A DNA stretch of 7,113 bases from Cryomorphaceae bacterium (GCA_949531795.1 CATIQX010000024.1:1-7113), one strand, 5' to 3'; positions 1-6,484 are shown, counted from the stretch's first letter. The notes: generated by a model not told the origin, from the sequence alone. Translations and numbers: made by a program.

Positions 1-1726
1 AAGAATAAATATAACCAGGAGTACCGCCAGCTGAAGAACCAACAACAACGCCAGAACTACCACCATAACAAATAGCAACTTCAGAAGAAGCTAAAGCCTG
101 TAAAGGAAATCCAGGTGCCGAAATAGTTACTGGAATAGTAATTTCACAAAATGCATTATCACTAACCTTGACATCATAAGTACCAGTCCCTAATCCGAAA
201 AAGGAAGTGTCAAGAGGAAATGCACTAGTATTTAAAACACCGTCTAAGTAAAAACTATATGGAGTTAACTGAACACTATTAACATCAATAGCAATATAGC
301 CATCATGATAATTCCAACAATTTACATCAGTACTTGAAATAGTAAAATCTATAGCAGTTAATGTATCTGAAGTCAGCGTAACCACACATTCTGATTCAGT
401 AGTAACATAATAAAATTGAGTGCCTTGGGACAAAGATAAACTTGGTAATGAGTAAGACGTTGCGGGAAAAAAAACATTATCAAGAAGATAATAAGGGCCG
501 CCTAAATTTGCAGATCCCATTAAACGATACTTAGTCGTAAGAGATGCTCCAAGAGGATGCTCCCATTCAAAATAAACGGAACCATTACTTTCAGCAACAC
601 AACTTAATAATGTTGGGGGTAAAGAATCTCCTGCACTTGATAAAACTATTAAAGAATCAGAATAAAAAGTACAACCTGCAATTGTTGCTCCAACAATATA
701 AGATCCTGCACCAACGAAAACAATAGAATCAGTACTAAAAACGACTGCATTAGAATCGAACCATTCATAAGTTGCACTGTCACCAGCATTTACTGTTAAC
801 ATTATATCTGCATCACATTCAATTAACATTGTAGTTGAGTCTATACCTAAGTCATCAACAACACTGATAATTGGAGACGAAAAACTCCCTGCTTCCAACC
901 AAACATAAGAACTTAAACCAGAATCCGTACCATCAGCAATAGCAAGTTTAATATGATACGTTGCACCGCATTGAACAGTAGAAGTGGCTGTGAGTACAGT
1001 AGTAAACCCATCAGCATCGGCAATTGTATCTAACCCATTCTGATTATCAACAAAATACTGCGGATTCATAACCGCAGGAGGGAAGCCACCTGGAAAGTTA
1101 CAAACGGATGAAATAGTAATAGGCAAAGGAGGTGCTGTTCCAGGAACAACAGCTAAATTAACCGAACCATTAGGGAAAGCTAAAGGTGAAGACCAAGGAC
1201 CTACTATTCCAGGACCAGAAAGAAAAAAACCAAATACATCATTATACTGTGAATTCTCAAATCCAAAATATTCTTGAGAACCAAAAGCATACTTAAACTC
1301 AAGTAGATTTGATGAAGCCACAAAATCAAATTCTAAAATAGCTACATCATTAATTGAAGAAACCGTAAAGGTTTGCCCAATCATTCCTGGGACAGAGTTA
1401 GCCACAGCCAACAAATCAGGATCAGTAACAGTATTAGCAATAAAAGGAAAACCTCCCCCATTTATAGGATCCAAAGCATAAACATCGCCTGTAGATAATA
1501 CAATACCCTCAGAAATACCTAAATTAGTATTAATAGCATCAAACCAACCTATTTGAGCAGAATCTCCTTGGTAAGAATGATTAGAAGCTAAAACCCCACC
1601 ACCTAACAATACATTATCAACTAGAGAAACAGGACTGTTGTAAGGGGGTGTATTATCAATTACAATCTGAGACTGCATATTAAAAAAACAAAACACACAA
1701 AAGATAAAAAGTAGTAGATTTTTCAT
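1..1726 (-). CDS. Secreted choice-of-anchor L domain / SprB-repeat protein, N-terminal 575 residues (partial)
   Basis: The reading frame is open from ATG at 1726 to the left edge with no stop, so the C-terminus is missing. Residues 1-20 form a signal peptide (MKNLLLFIFCVFCFF then NMQSQ). Residues about 30-285 match the choice-of-anchor L domain. Its hallmarks are LEFKYAFGSQEYFGFENSQ (142-160) followed by YNDVFGFFLSGPG (161-173), and CGATYHIKLAIADGTDSG (253-270) leading to VWLEAGSF. An Ig-like segment (about 290-362) and an Fn3-like segment (about 370-455) follow. One SprB-type repeat (about 457-537, DVNCWNYHDGYIAIDV) comes next and a second begins at about 545 (ICYGGSSGVVVG, GGTPGYIYS). In Bacteroidota such proteins are typically large, exported by Sec and then T9SS, and displayed or released as adhesins; SprB itself is the gliding adhesin. 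The anchor type cannot be known because the C-terminus lies outside. It is 60 bases downstream of the ABC exporter on the same strand. TATTTTTG at 1741-1734 resembles a -7 box but lies too close to the ATG to be convincing. Domain assignment is confident; a role in adhesion is inference. Confidence 0.9.
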   Translation of the reverse strand, partial: MKNLLLFIFCVFCFFNMQSQIVIDNTPPYNSPVSLVDNVLLGGGVLASNHSYQGDSAQIGWFDAINTNLGISEGIVLSTGDVYALDPINGGGFPFIANTVTDPDLLAVANSVPGMIGQTFTVSSINDVAILEFDFVASSNLLEFKYAFGSQEYFGFENSQYNDVFGFFLSGPGIVGPWSSPLAFPNGSVNLAVVPGTAPPLPITISSVCNFPGGFPPAVMNPQYFVDNQNGLDTIADADGFTTVLTATSTVQCGATYHIKLAIADGTDSGLSSYVWLEAGSFSSPIISVVDDLGIDSTTMLIECDADIMLTVNAGDSATYEWFDSNAVVFSTDSIVFVGAGSYIVGATIAGCTFYSDSLIVLSSAGDSLPPTLLSCVAESNGSVYFEWEHPLGASLTTKYRLMGSANLGGPYYLLDNVFFPATSYSLPSLSLSQGTQFYYVTTESECVVTLTSDTLTAIDFTISSTDVNCWNYHDGYIAIDVNSVQLTPYSFYLDGVLNTSAFPLDTSFFGLGTGTYDVKVSDNAFCEITIPVTISAPGFPLQALASSEVAICYGGSSGVVVGSSAGGTPGYIYS

Positions 1727-1786
1727 AATCCAACAAAAATACAAAAAAATAAAGGGACCTACACTAAGAATAAATTGAAAATCTTA

Positions 1787-3571
1787 CTAGTTCAAAGTGT
1801 CAGATTCTTGCAAACTATACATTTCAGAATAAGCACCACCACTTTTCAATAAATATTCATGAGTTCCCTCTTCTAATACTGATCCATTTTTTAGGTGCAA
1901 TATTTTATCTGCCTTAACAATAGTAGATAATCTGTGAGCAATAACAATAGTTGTTCGGTCTTTAGATAGTTTTTCTAAAGCATTTTGCAACAACTTCTCA
2001 GTTGCGGTATCGATTGAGGAAGTAGCTTCATCCAAAATTAATATTTTAGGATTACGCACATACACTCTTAAAAAGGCAATTAACTGTCTTTGACCTGCTG
2101 AAAGAGTAACACCTCTTTCTCCTACCACATAATCGTAAGAGTTTGGTAGAGTTTCGATAAAGCCGTGTACCCCAATCTCCTTTGCAGCCTCAATAATTTT
2201 AATTCTAGTAATATCAGAATCAAACAAGGTAATATTATTCAGAATAGAGTCAGAAAATAAAAAAACTTCCTGTTGCACAAGAGCAATATTTTTTCTTAGA
2301 TTTGATAATTGAATAGTATTAATATTTACACCATCAATTGCAATTATCCCTTTTTGAGTTTCATAAAAGCGATTAAGCACAGAAATAATAGAAGTTTTAC
2401 CGGCACCTGTTCTACCTACCAATGCCAACATTTTACCCGCTTTAATTTCGAAACTTAATCCATTTAGCACCCATTCATCTTTCTTGTAATAAAAATCAAC
2501 ATCCTTAAAAGAAATAGCCCCCTTCATACTTTGAATCTTATTTTTACCTGAGTCATCAATTTTTTCATCCTTATCCAGCACTTTAAAAACACGCTCTGAA
2601 CCTACAATTCCCATCTGTAAAATATTAAACCTATCAGCGAGTTGTCTAATAGGACGAAACATCATATGGATAAATAGAATAAAGGCAATTAACTCCCCAA
2701 CTGTAATATCTTTTCCTGAAAGAATACCTTGCCCACCATACCAAACAATTAAACCTATGGACATAGCTGAAAGCACCTCAACAATTGGGAAAAAAACTGC
2801 GTAATAGAAAATGGATCGTAAATGTGCATCTCTGTGAGATTGGTTAATCGTTTTGAATTTTTGATATTCAGCGTGCTCCCTATTAAAAATTTGTACAATA
2901 TTCATACCCACAATATGTTCCTGAACAAAAGTATTGAGCTGAGAAACTTGCTCACGAACATCCTGAAAAGAAGCTTTAATATTTCGCTTAAACCAAGAAG
3001 TAGCCAATAACAAGACAGGAATGGTTAGCATAGCAATAATTGCTAAGCGCCAATCGGTATAAAACATCATAATCACTACTACTACCAATTTTAACAATTC
3101 TGCAATAATAACTAAAAGCCCTTGAGAGAAAATATCAGCTATCGTTTCAATGTCTGAAACAGCTCGCGTAACTAAAGTACCTATAGGGGTATTATCGAAA
3201 TACTTCATTTTGAGAGATAAAATATGCTTAAAAATTTTAGCTCGTAAATCTTGAATAACATGCTGACCTATCCAAGTGGAAAGATAAATGTAAAAAAATT
3301 GTATGAAGGCCTCCAGAAACAATAATCCCAGCAACAAGACAGTAATATCAAACAACTTTTCATTATTGGGAATAAGGATATAATTATCAATGGCATAGTT
3401 AATTAGCATTGGACGTACAGGGCCCAAAACGGAAAGTAGAACAGCTGCAATAGCTGCAATGGTAAATTGCATTTGATAAGGTTTGGCAAAAGCAAGAACT
3501 CGCTTTAATAATACAAAGTCAATTACATTTCCCGTATTGGATTTTGATTTATTAGTCTTATTTTTTGACAT
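1787..3571 (-). CDS. ABC exporter half-transporter (permease fused to ATPase), MsbA/MdlB-like
   Basis: A complete 594-residue protein with the usual type IV ABC exporter layout: an N-terminal membrane domain (about 30-310, six predicted spans near 33-52, 76-98, 150-172, 174-193, 255-280 and 288-305) and a C-terminal nucleotide-binding domain (about 352-590). Visible ATPase motifs are Walker A GRTGAGKT (386-393), Q-loop VQQEVFLF (Gln434), signature LSAGQ (490-494), Walker B ILILDE (510-515, catalytic Glu515) and H-loop His546 in TIVIAHRLST. All catalytic residues are present, so it should be active, presumably as a homodimer or paired with another half-transporter in the inner membrane. Substrate is unknown; lipid, peptide or drug export are all possible for this family, and no neighbouring gene points to one. 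The signature has Ala in place of the second Gly (LSAGQ rather than LSGGQ), a common variant. Its ATG follows the truA stop codon with no spacer, so translational coupling in one operon is likely. Confidence 0.95.
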   Translation of the reverse strand: MSKNKTNKSKSNTGNVIDFVLLKRVLAFAKPYQMQFTIAAIAAVLLSVLGPVRPMLINYAIDNYILIPNNEKLFDITVLLLGLLFLEAFIQFFYIYLSTWIGQHVIQDLRAKIFKHILSLKMKYFDNTPIGTLVTRAVSDIETIADIFSQGLLVIIAELLKLVVVVIMMFYTDWRLAIIAMLTIPVLLLATSWFKRNIKASFQDVREQVSQLNTFVQEHIVGMNIVQIFNREHAEYQKFKTINQSHRDAHLRSIFYYAVFFPIVEVLSAMSIGLIVWYGGQGILSGKDITVGELIAFILFIHMMFRPIRQLADRFNILQMGIVGSERVFKVLDKDEKIDDSGKNKIQSMKGAISFKDVDFYYKKDEWVLNGLSFEIKAGKMLALVGRTGAGKTSIISVLNRFYETQKGIIAIDGVNINTIQLSNLRKNIALVQQEVFLFSDSILNNITLFDSDITRIKIIEAAKEIGVHGFIETLPNSYDYVVGERGVTLSAGQRQLIAFLRVYVRNPKILILDEATSSIDTATEKLLQNALEKLSKDRTTIVIAHRLSTIVKADKILHLKNGSVLEEGTHEYLLKSGGAYSEMYSLQESDTLN

Positions 3572-4312
3572 TTACAGAAAAATATCTTTTGGATACTCAA
3601 TTTTACTTAAAAAAAGTGCATTTGCAGGAACTGAAGTGCCAGCCATACATCTATCATTTTGAGCAATTATTTCTTTTACTTGTTCAGCTTTAATTTTACC
3701 TACACCTACTTCTAGTAAAGTACCTACTATTGCCCTAACCATGTTGCGTAAAAACCTATCAGCTTTAATAGTGAAAATAAGCTCTCCATCGTGCCACTGA
3801 CAACTTGCCGACATTACATTACAATTATTAGTAAAAGTTTGAGTATTAGCTTTAGAAAAAGAAGTGAAATCCTGCCTACCCAGAAGAGATTGACATGCTA
3901 AGTTCATTTGAATAATATCTAAAGGCTTATGTACAAAATAAGCAGTTTTTTTAAAAGGACTTTTCTGCTGAACAATATTGTAATTGTAAATTCTGCTCAT
4001 AGCATCAAAACGAGAAGATGCATCTTCCTTTACATTAAAAAAAGAATGCACTGCAATATCATTGGGCAAAAAGCTATTGAGCTTTATTGTTGTAGTGTGA
4101 AAATCAAATTCTGAATCATAATCAAAATGAGCAAACATTTGTTTGGCATGTACTCCTGCATCAGTACGACCTGCTCCTGCCACCTCAATTTTAGCATTTA
4201 AAATAATGCTTAGAGCCTTGTTTATTTCTGCTTGCACTGTATTGGCATTAGGTTGTACTTGCCAACCATGGTAATTAGTGCCCTCGTAAGAAAGTTCAAT
4301 GAAAAATCTCAT
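3572..4312 (-). CDS. truA: tRNA pseudouridine(38-40) synthase TruA
   Basis: A complete 246-residue protein, normal length for TruA. The enzyme converts uridines 38, 39 and 40 in the tRNA anticodon stem-loop to pseudouridine and acts as a cytoplasmic homodimer. The N-terminal strand FIELSYEGTNYHGWQVQPN (4-22) is typical. The catalytic motif GRTDAGVHA spans 48-56, with the nucleophile Asp51. Further conserved blocks are FDAMSRIYNY (102-111), DFTSFSKAN (148-156) and FLRNMVRAIVG (187-197). The start is the only in-frame ATG that gives the full N-terminal strand. It is the first gene of a minus-strand unit with the ABC exporter directly behind it (TAA ATG). Divergent from it, 198 bases away, is the DUF983 gene. 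A TACTTTTG box at 4325-4318 fits the Bacteroidota -7 consensus but would put transcription start at or next to the ATG, so the true promoter is uncertain. Confidence 0.97.
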   Translation of the reverse strand: MRFFIELSYEGTNYHGWQVQPNANTVQAEINKALSIILNAKIEVAGAGRTDAGVHAKQMFAHFDYDSEFDFHTTTIKLNSFLPNDIAVHSFFNVKEDASSRFDAMSRIYNYNIVQQKSPFKKTAYFVHKPLDIIQMNLACQSLLGRQDFTSFSKANTQTFTNNCNVMSASCQWHDGELIFTIKADRFLRNMVRAIVGTLLEVGVGKIKAEQVKEIIAQNDRCMAGTSVPANALFLSKIEYPKDIFL

Positions 4313-4482
4313 GTTTGCAAAAGTAATAATTTTGCTATTTACTTTTTTAATTTTCTCTGATTTAATGTGAAATAATATTTAAGTGTTTATAAATTTACCT
4401 TACAGCAAGAAAAGGACTAAAAAGCAAATCATTATTTGAGTTTAATACTGAGTTAGATAAGCATAGGCATCCTAAAAAGAAT

Positions 4483-4490
4483 TAGTTTTG
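4483..4490 (+). promoter_or_regulatory. Candidate Bacteroidota -7 promoter element for the DUF983 gene
   Basis: TAGTTTTG matches the TAnnTTTG -7 consensus of Bacteroidota and ends 20 bases before the ATG at 4511. The same spacing (19-20 bases) is seen before the cyclophilin and MoxR genes. I find no TTTG or TTG at the expected -33 position, so support rests on one element and on its regular placement. Confidence 0.5.
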
Positions 4491-4510
4491 CTGCTACTAA
4501 AATATAAATT

Positions 4511-4906
4511 ATGAAATTACTTACTAAAGAATCAAAGATGTATAGCATTTTATTTAACAAATGTCCTAAGTGTCATATTGGTAAGTTTTGGGCCACAAAC
4601 AATCCGCTTAAAAACATGCTTTTTAATACTCGTAACTCACGTAAAACATGTGAAAATTGCTCTTTAGCATATGAATTAGAAATAGGATTCTGGTATGGAT
4701 CAATGTATGTTAGTTATGCAATTAGTGTGGCAGTAATGGTGATGTTTTGGACCCTAACATCCTTTTTTTTTCCACTAATTAATATTTTCAATGAGATATT
4801 AATTATAGTTATTGCAATTCTAATAGTATCACCTTTAAATTACCACATTTCTAGATTAATTTGGATTAATTTTTTTATTAAATATACTCCAAGTGACACT
4901 TATTAA
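4511..4906 (+). CDS. DUF983 family zinc-ribbon membrane protein
   Basis: A complete 131-residue protein. An N-terminal zinc ribbon is formed by CPKC (18-21) and CENC (47-50). It is followed by the family's conserved block, here YELEIGFWYGSMYVSYA (54-70). Two hydrophobic helices follow (about 66-87 and 96-119), with PLNYHISRLIWI at the end of the second. This matches DUF983, a small cysteine-containing membrane family of unknown function common in Bacteroidota and Alphaproteobacteria. The protein should sit in the inner membrane with the zinc ribbon probably in the cytoplasm. The first ATG (4511) gives a 9-residue leader, and Met10 (4538) is a plausible alternative start. A TAnnTTTG element 20 bases upstream favours 4511. 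The cyclophilin gene begins 35 bases after its stop on the same strand, so read-through is possible, although that gene has its own -7 box. Family assignment is firm; function is unknown. Confidence 0.88.
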   Translation: MKLLTKESKMYSILFNKCPKCHIGKFWATNNPLKNMLFNTRNSRKTCENCSLAYELEIGFWYGSMYVSYAISVAVMVMFWTLTSFFFPLINIFNEILIIVIAILIVSPLNYHISRLIWINFFIKYTPSDTY

Positions 4907-4913
4907 TTATCAC

Positions 4914-4921
4914 TATATTTG
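4914..4921 (+). promoter_or_regulatory. Candidate Bacteroidota -7 promoter element for the cyclophilin gene
   Basis: TATATTTG fits TAnnTTTG and ends 20 bases before the ATG at 4942, the same spacing as at the DUF983 gene. It lies in the 35-base gap between the two genes. No good -33 TTTG is visible inside the end of the DUF983 gene. The short leader that follows ends in AACTAAG directly before the ATG. Confidence 0.5.
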
Positions 4922-4941
4922 CTGAATTAAAAACAACTAAG

Positions 4942-5637
4942 ATGAAAAAAATAATACTAATATTACTTTTCCTGCCAATACTTTTACTTTCCACAACATT
5001 TAATGCTAACGCTCAGACTCAAGTTGATTTCCATACAAACTATGGAGATTTTAGAATACAGCTTTACGATTCACTTGTTCCTATTACTTCTTCTAACTTT
5101 ATTAATCTTGTGAGTACAGAATTTTATGATGGAGCATTATTTCATAGAGTAATAGATAACTTTATGATCCAAGGAGGTGACGTATCACCTGTACCCTCTA
5201 TTATAGCTGATGAATTTAACAGTTCATTAAGTAATATTCAAAAGACTATATCGATGGCCAATTCAGGGCCTAATACAGGAACATGTCAATTCTTTATAAA
5301 CCTCACCAATAACACTTATTTGGATTTTGACAAAGCTCCATTCACATCAAAACATCCTGTTTTTGGCATTACAATTAGTGGTTTTGATATTGTTCAAGAT
5401 ATTGGAAATGTTCAGACTGATGCTAATGATATGCCATATGATGACGTGATAATGGATAGTGTAAGGATTGTAAGTCTAGTTCTCTCTAATGATAATATTT
5501 TATTAGAAAAAGAAACTAACAATAACTTAATTAGAGTTATAGATTTACTTGGTCAAGAAACAACCTACAAAAAAAATACACCACTCTTTTACATCTATGA
5601 TGACGGAACTGTAGAGAAAAGAATAGTCATAGAGTAA
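4942..5637 (+). CDS. Exported cyclophilin-type peptidyl-prolyl cis-trans isomerase with T9SS-like C-terminal tail
   Basis: A complete 231-residue protein. Residues 1-24 are a Sec signal peptide (MKKIILILLFLPILLL, then NANA before Gln25). Residues about 27-180 are a cyclophilin domain. FHRVIDNFMIQGGD (67-80) carries the catalytic Arg69 with Phe74 and Gln77. ISMANSGPNT (103-112) and QFFINL (116-121) line the active site, and HPVFGI (138-143) closes the fold. The tryptophan of human CypA that confers cyclosporin binding is not obvious here (NTYLD). The enzyme would speed proline isomerisation during folding of exported proteins in the periplasm or outside the cell. The last 38 residues (about 194-231: NNNLIRVIDLLGQE, then FYIYDDGTVEKRIVIE) look like the C-terminal half of a T9SS sorting domain. 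The usual upstream YPNP part is not recognisable, so surface delivery is inference. The tail closely resembles the orphan tail at 6398-6484. Confidence 0.9.
   Translation: MKKIILILLFLPILLLSTTFNANAQTQVDFHTNYGDFRIQLYDSLVPITSSNFINLVSTEFYDGALFHRVIDNFMIQGGDVSPVPSIIADEFNSSLSNIQKTISMANSGPNTGTCQFFINLTNNTYLDFDKAPFTSKHPVFGITISGFDIVQDIGNVQTDANDMPYDDVIMDSVRIVSLVLSNDNILLEKETNNNLIRVIDLLGQETTYKKNTPLFYIYDDGTVEKRIVIE
5551..5637 (+). repeat. T9SS-tail direct repeat, copy 1 (3' end of cyclophilin gene)
   Basis: These 87 bases align codon for codon, without gaps, to 6398-6484. Bases 5574-5598 are identical to 6421-6445 (25 bases). Both copies end at a TAA stop. The encoded tails are GQETTYKKNTPLFYIYDDGT and GQKTLYKINTPLFYIYNDGT, each followed by a short basic and hydrophobic end. 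Confidence 0.85.
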
Positions 5638-5744
5638 ATAAAATAGATAAATATCTTTTCTACATCTATATTAAAAAGGCTGCAGACTTAAAAAGTGACA
5701 AGCTGAAACCACATTAAAAATTTAAAGACTAAGTAAGCACGACT

Positions 5745-5776
5745 AAAAAGCTCATTACAAAGAATATAAATGAGCT
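5745..5776 (-). terminator. Rho-independent terminator for the CDGSH-like gene
   Basis: On the minus strand the sequence reads AGCTCATT, a 12-base loop, AATGAGCT, then TTTT. This is a perfect 8-bp stem (arms 5776-5769 and 5756-5749) followed by a T run. It begins 5 bases after the stop codon of the minus-strand CDGSH-like frame. On the plus strand the hairpin is followed only by a mixed ATTCCTTATTTATTT, so it could also weakly stop transcripts of the cyclophilin gene that ends at 5637. Confidence 0.75.
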
Positions 5777-5781
5777 ATTCC

Positions 5782-5865
5782 TTATTTATTTGCATGTGAA
5801 CCATCACAATTTCCAGTAGAATCCTTTGTCTTACCACATTGACATTTATTCTTTTTAATAGACAT
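5782..5865 (-). CDS. Micro-protein with CDGSH-like cysteine motif (27 residues)
   Basis: The frame starts MSIKKNK and continues CQCGKTKDSTGNCDGSH, then ANK and stop. CxC followed by CDGSH is the ligand pattern of CDGSH iron-sulfur (mitoNEET-type) domains, where three Cys and one His bind a 2Fe-2S cluster. Two features depart from the usual motif: nine residues rather than eight lie between the CxC and the CDGSH cysteine, and the conserved Pro before CDGSH is replaced. The protein is far shorter than normal CDGSH domains, so cluster binding is uncertain. The same frame stays open upstream to Met at 5922 (46 residues, MNFLNQ start) and to 6036 (84 residues). The added N-terminus is AT-rich, low-complexity and hydrophobic and looks like noise, so I prefer the start at 5865. 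A -7-like box at 5945-5938 would fit the 5922 start. A terminator hairpin directly after the stop supports a real transcribed gene. Confidence 0.65.
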   Translation of the reverse strand: MSIKKNKCQCGKTKDSTGNCDGSHANK

Positions 5866-5937
5866 AAATTTTATAATTATGTTTTTTGGATTAATTGAAG
5901 TTGTTTGATTTAAGAAATTCATAATATTAATTTTTGT

Positions 5938-5945
5938 CAAAAATA
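5938..5945 (-). promoter_or_regulatory. Possible -7 promoter element for the CDGSH-like gene
   Basis: On the minus strand TATTTTTG fits TAnnTTTG. It ends 15 bases before the in-frame ATG at 5922 and about 70 bases before the preferred start at 5865. No -33 TTTG is seen. Chance matches are likely in such AT-rich sequence. Confidence 0.3.
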
Positions 5946-6086
5946 GGAAAATTAAAATTATAGAATAGGTGTAAGTAAATGATTTTAAGTAATTTATATT
6001 TAGAATAAATAAAAATAAAATATGATTATGAATCATTAAGAAATAATTATTAAATTAGCAGACAATAAAATAATAGATCAACAAAT

Positions 6087-6099
6087 AACTAAGATTATG
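6087..6099 (+). repeat. Leader-plus-start repeat, copy 1
   Basis: The 13-base string AACTAAGATTATG occurs here and again at 6231-6243, each ending in an ATG. A shorter version, AACTAAG directly followed by ATG, precedes the cyclophilin start (4935-4944). It may be a shared translation-leader context or the trace of a duplication. This copy precedes the 36-residue membrane peptide. Confidence 0.5.
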
Positions 6100-6207
6100 A
6101 AAAATATGTGGGACAAAATTCCTGAAGAACAAAAAGGTCAGCTAATGTTTTTATCATTTTTTGTATTAGCTATTTGGTGCATATGGTCTATTTCGAGTAA
6201 AATGTAG
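6097..6207 (+). CDS. Putative 36-residue single-span membrane peptide
   Basis: ATG at 6097 opens a 36-codon frame ending in TAG: a charged N-terminus MKNMWDKIPEEQKGQ, then a hydrophobic helix LMFLSFFVLAIWCIWSI (16-32), then SSKM. The shape, a soluble charged head and one membrane span with a short basic end, is that of small bacterial membrane proteins. The tryptophan-rich helix is less AT-driven than the surrounding sequence. It is preceded by the leader AACTAAGATT that recurs at 6231. No promoter box is recognisable just upstream. I do not recognise a family, and a chance frame cannot be excluded. Confidence 0.45.
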   Translation: MKNMWDKIPEEQKGQLMFLSFFVLAIWCIWSISSKM

Positions 6208-6230
6208 AATAAAACAAGAGATTAACAAAA

Positions 6231-6243
6231 AACTAAGATTATG
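6231..6243 (+). repeat. Leader-plus-start repeat, copy 2
   Basis: A second copy of AACTAAGATTATG. Here the ATG opens a frame that stops after four codons (ATG CAT ATT CCT TAA) and lies one base out of register with the T9SS-tail fragment that follows. This fits the stump of a gene start left after loss of the gene body. Confidence 0.45.
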
Positions 6244-6484
6244 CATATTCCTTAATGCATCAGGAGATTATATAGCTACTATAATCAACTCTGCAGAATG
6301 TGACAGTATTGCAAATCTTAATTTAACAATTACAACAACAAGTGTTTTTGATATAACCCAAAATAAAAATACATTAGTAAAGATTACTAATATGTTAGGT
6401 CAAAAAACTCTTTACAAAATAAATACACCACTCTTTTACATCTATAATGATGGAACGGAAAAGAAAAGAATAATTTCAGAATAA
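6242..6484 (+). pseudogene. Headless C-terminal remnant of a T9SS-type repeat adhesin
   Basis: The frame is open from 6170 to the TAA at 6482-6484 but has no plausible start for what it encodes. From 6251 it reads LNASGDYIATIINSAECDSI then ANLNLTI, which resembles the repeat ending GCDSIATLNLTI common in large Bacteroidota surface proteins. A linker (TTTSVFDITQNKN) and a T9SS-like tail (LVKITNMLGQKTLYKINTPL, then FYIYNDGTEKKRIISE) follow. In an intact gene this would be the last roughly 77 residues of a much longer secreted protein. There is no signal peptide, and the only nearby ATG (6241) is out of frame and closed at once. The tail is closely related to that of the cyclophilin upstream. 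I call it a gene remnant; a short expressed peptide from an internal ATG (6391) is possible but unlikely. Confidence 0.75.
6398..6484 (+). repeat. T9SS-tail direct repeat, copy 2 (orphan fragment)
   Basis: Partner of 5551-5637: same length, same frame, same stop, with a 25-base identical block at 6421-6445. Differences outside that block are scattered substitutions, several of them amino-acid changing. Confidence 0.85.

Noticed and set aside
544..726. 60-codon plus-strand open frame
   Set aside because: It is antisense to the Ig/Fn3-like part of the adhesin. The translation is low-complexity Q/L/N/K-rich sequence with no domain.
1734..1741. TATTTTTG -7 box for the adhesin gene on the minus strand
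   Set aside because: It lies only 7 bases before the ATG and has no -33 partner, unlike the 19-20 base spacing seen at the plus-strand genes.
1727..1786. Possible terminator between the ABC exporter and the adhesin gene
   Set aside because: There is a T-rich run on the minus strand and the near-palindrome AGGTCCCT/AGGGACCT, but the two arms overlap and leave no loop, so no usable hairpin forms.
2822..4114. Short plus-strand open frames at 2822-3010 and 3929-4114
   Set aside because: They lie antisense to the ABC exporter and truA, whose conserved motifs run through both stretches.
4318..4325. TACTTTTG -7 box for truA on the minus strand
   Set aside because: It matches TAnnTTTG, but only 5 bases separate it from the ATG and no -33 element is present. 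It would require a leaderless transcript, and chance is as likely.
4892..4914. Hairpin AGTGA/TCACT around the DUF983 stop codon
   Set aside because: Only 5 bp with a 13-base loop, no T run after it, and it overlaps the cyclophilin -7 box. Not a credible terminator.
5647..5662. Hairpin AGAT-AAAT-ATCT followed by TTTT after the cyclophilin gene
   Set aside because: A 4-bp, almost entirely A-T stem is too weak to call a terminator.
5866..6036. N-terminal extension of the CDGSH-like frame to 46 or 84 residues
   Set aside because: The added residues are I/L/F/N/Y-rich as expected from random AT-rich DNA, and no family features appear. The start at 5922 remains possible because of a -7-like box, so it is noted in the gene entry only.
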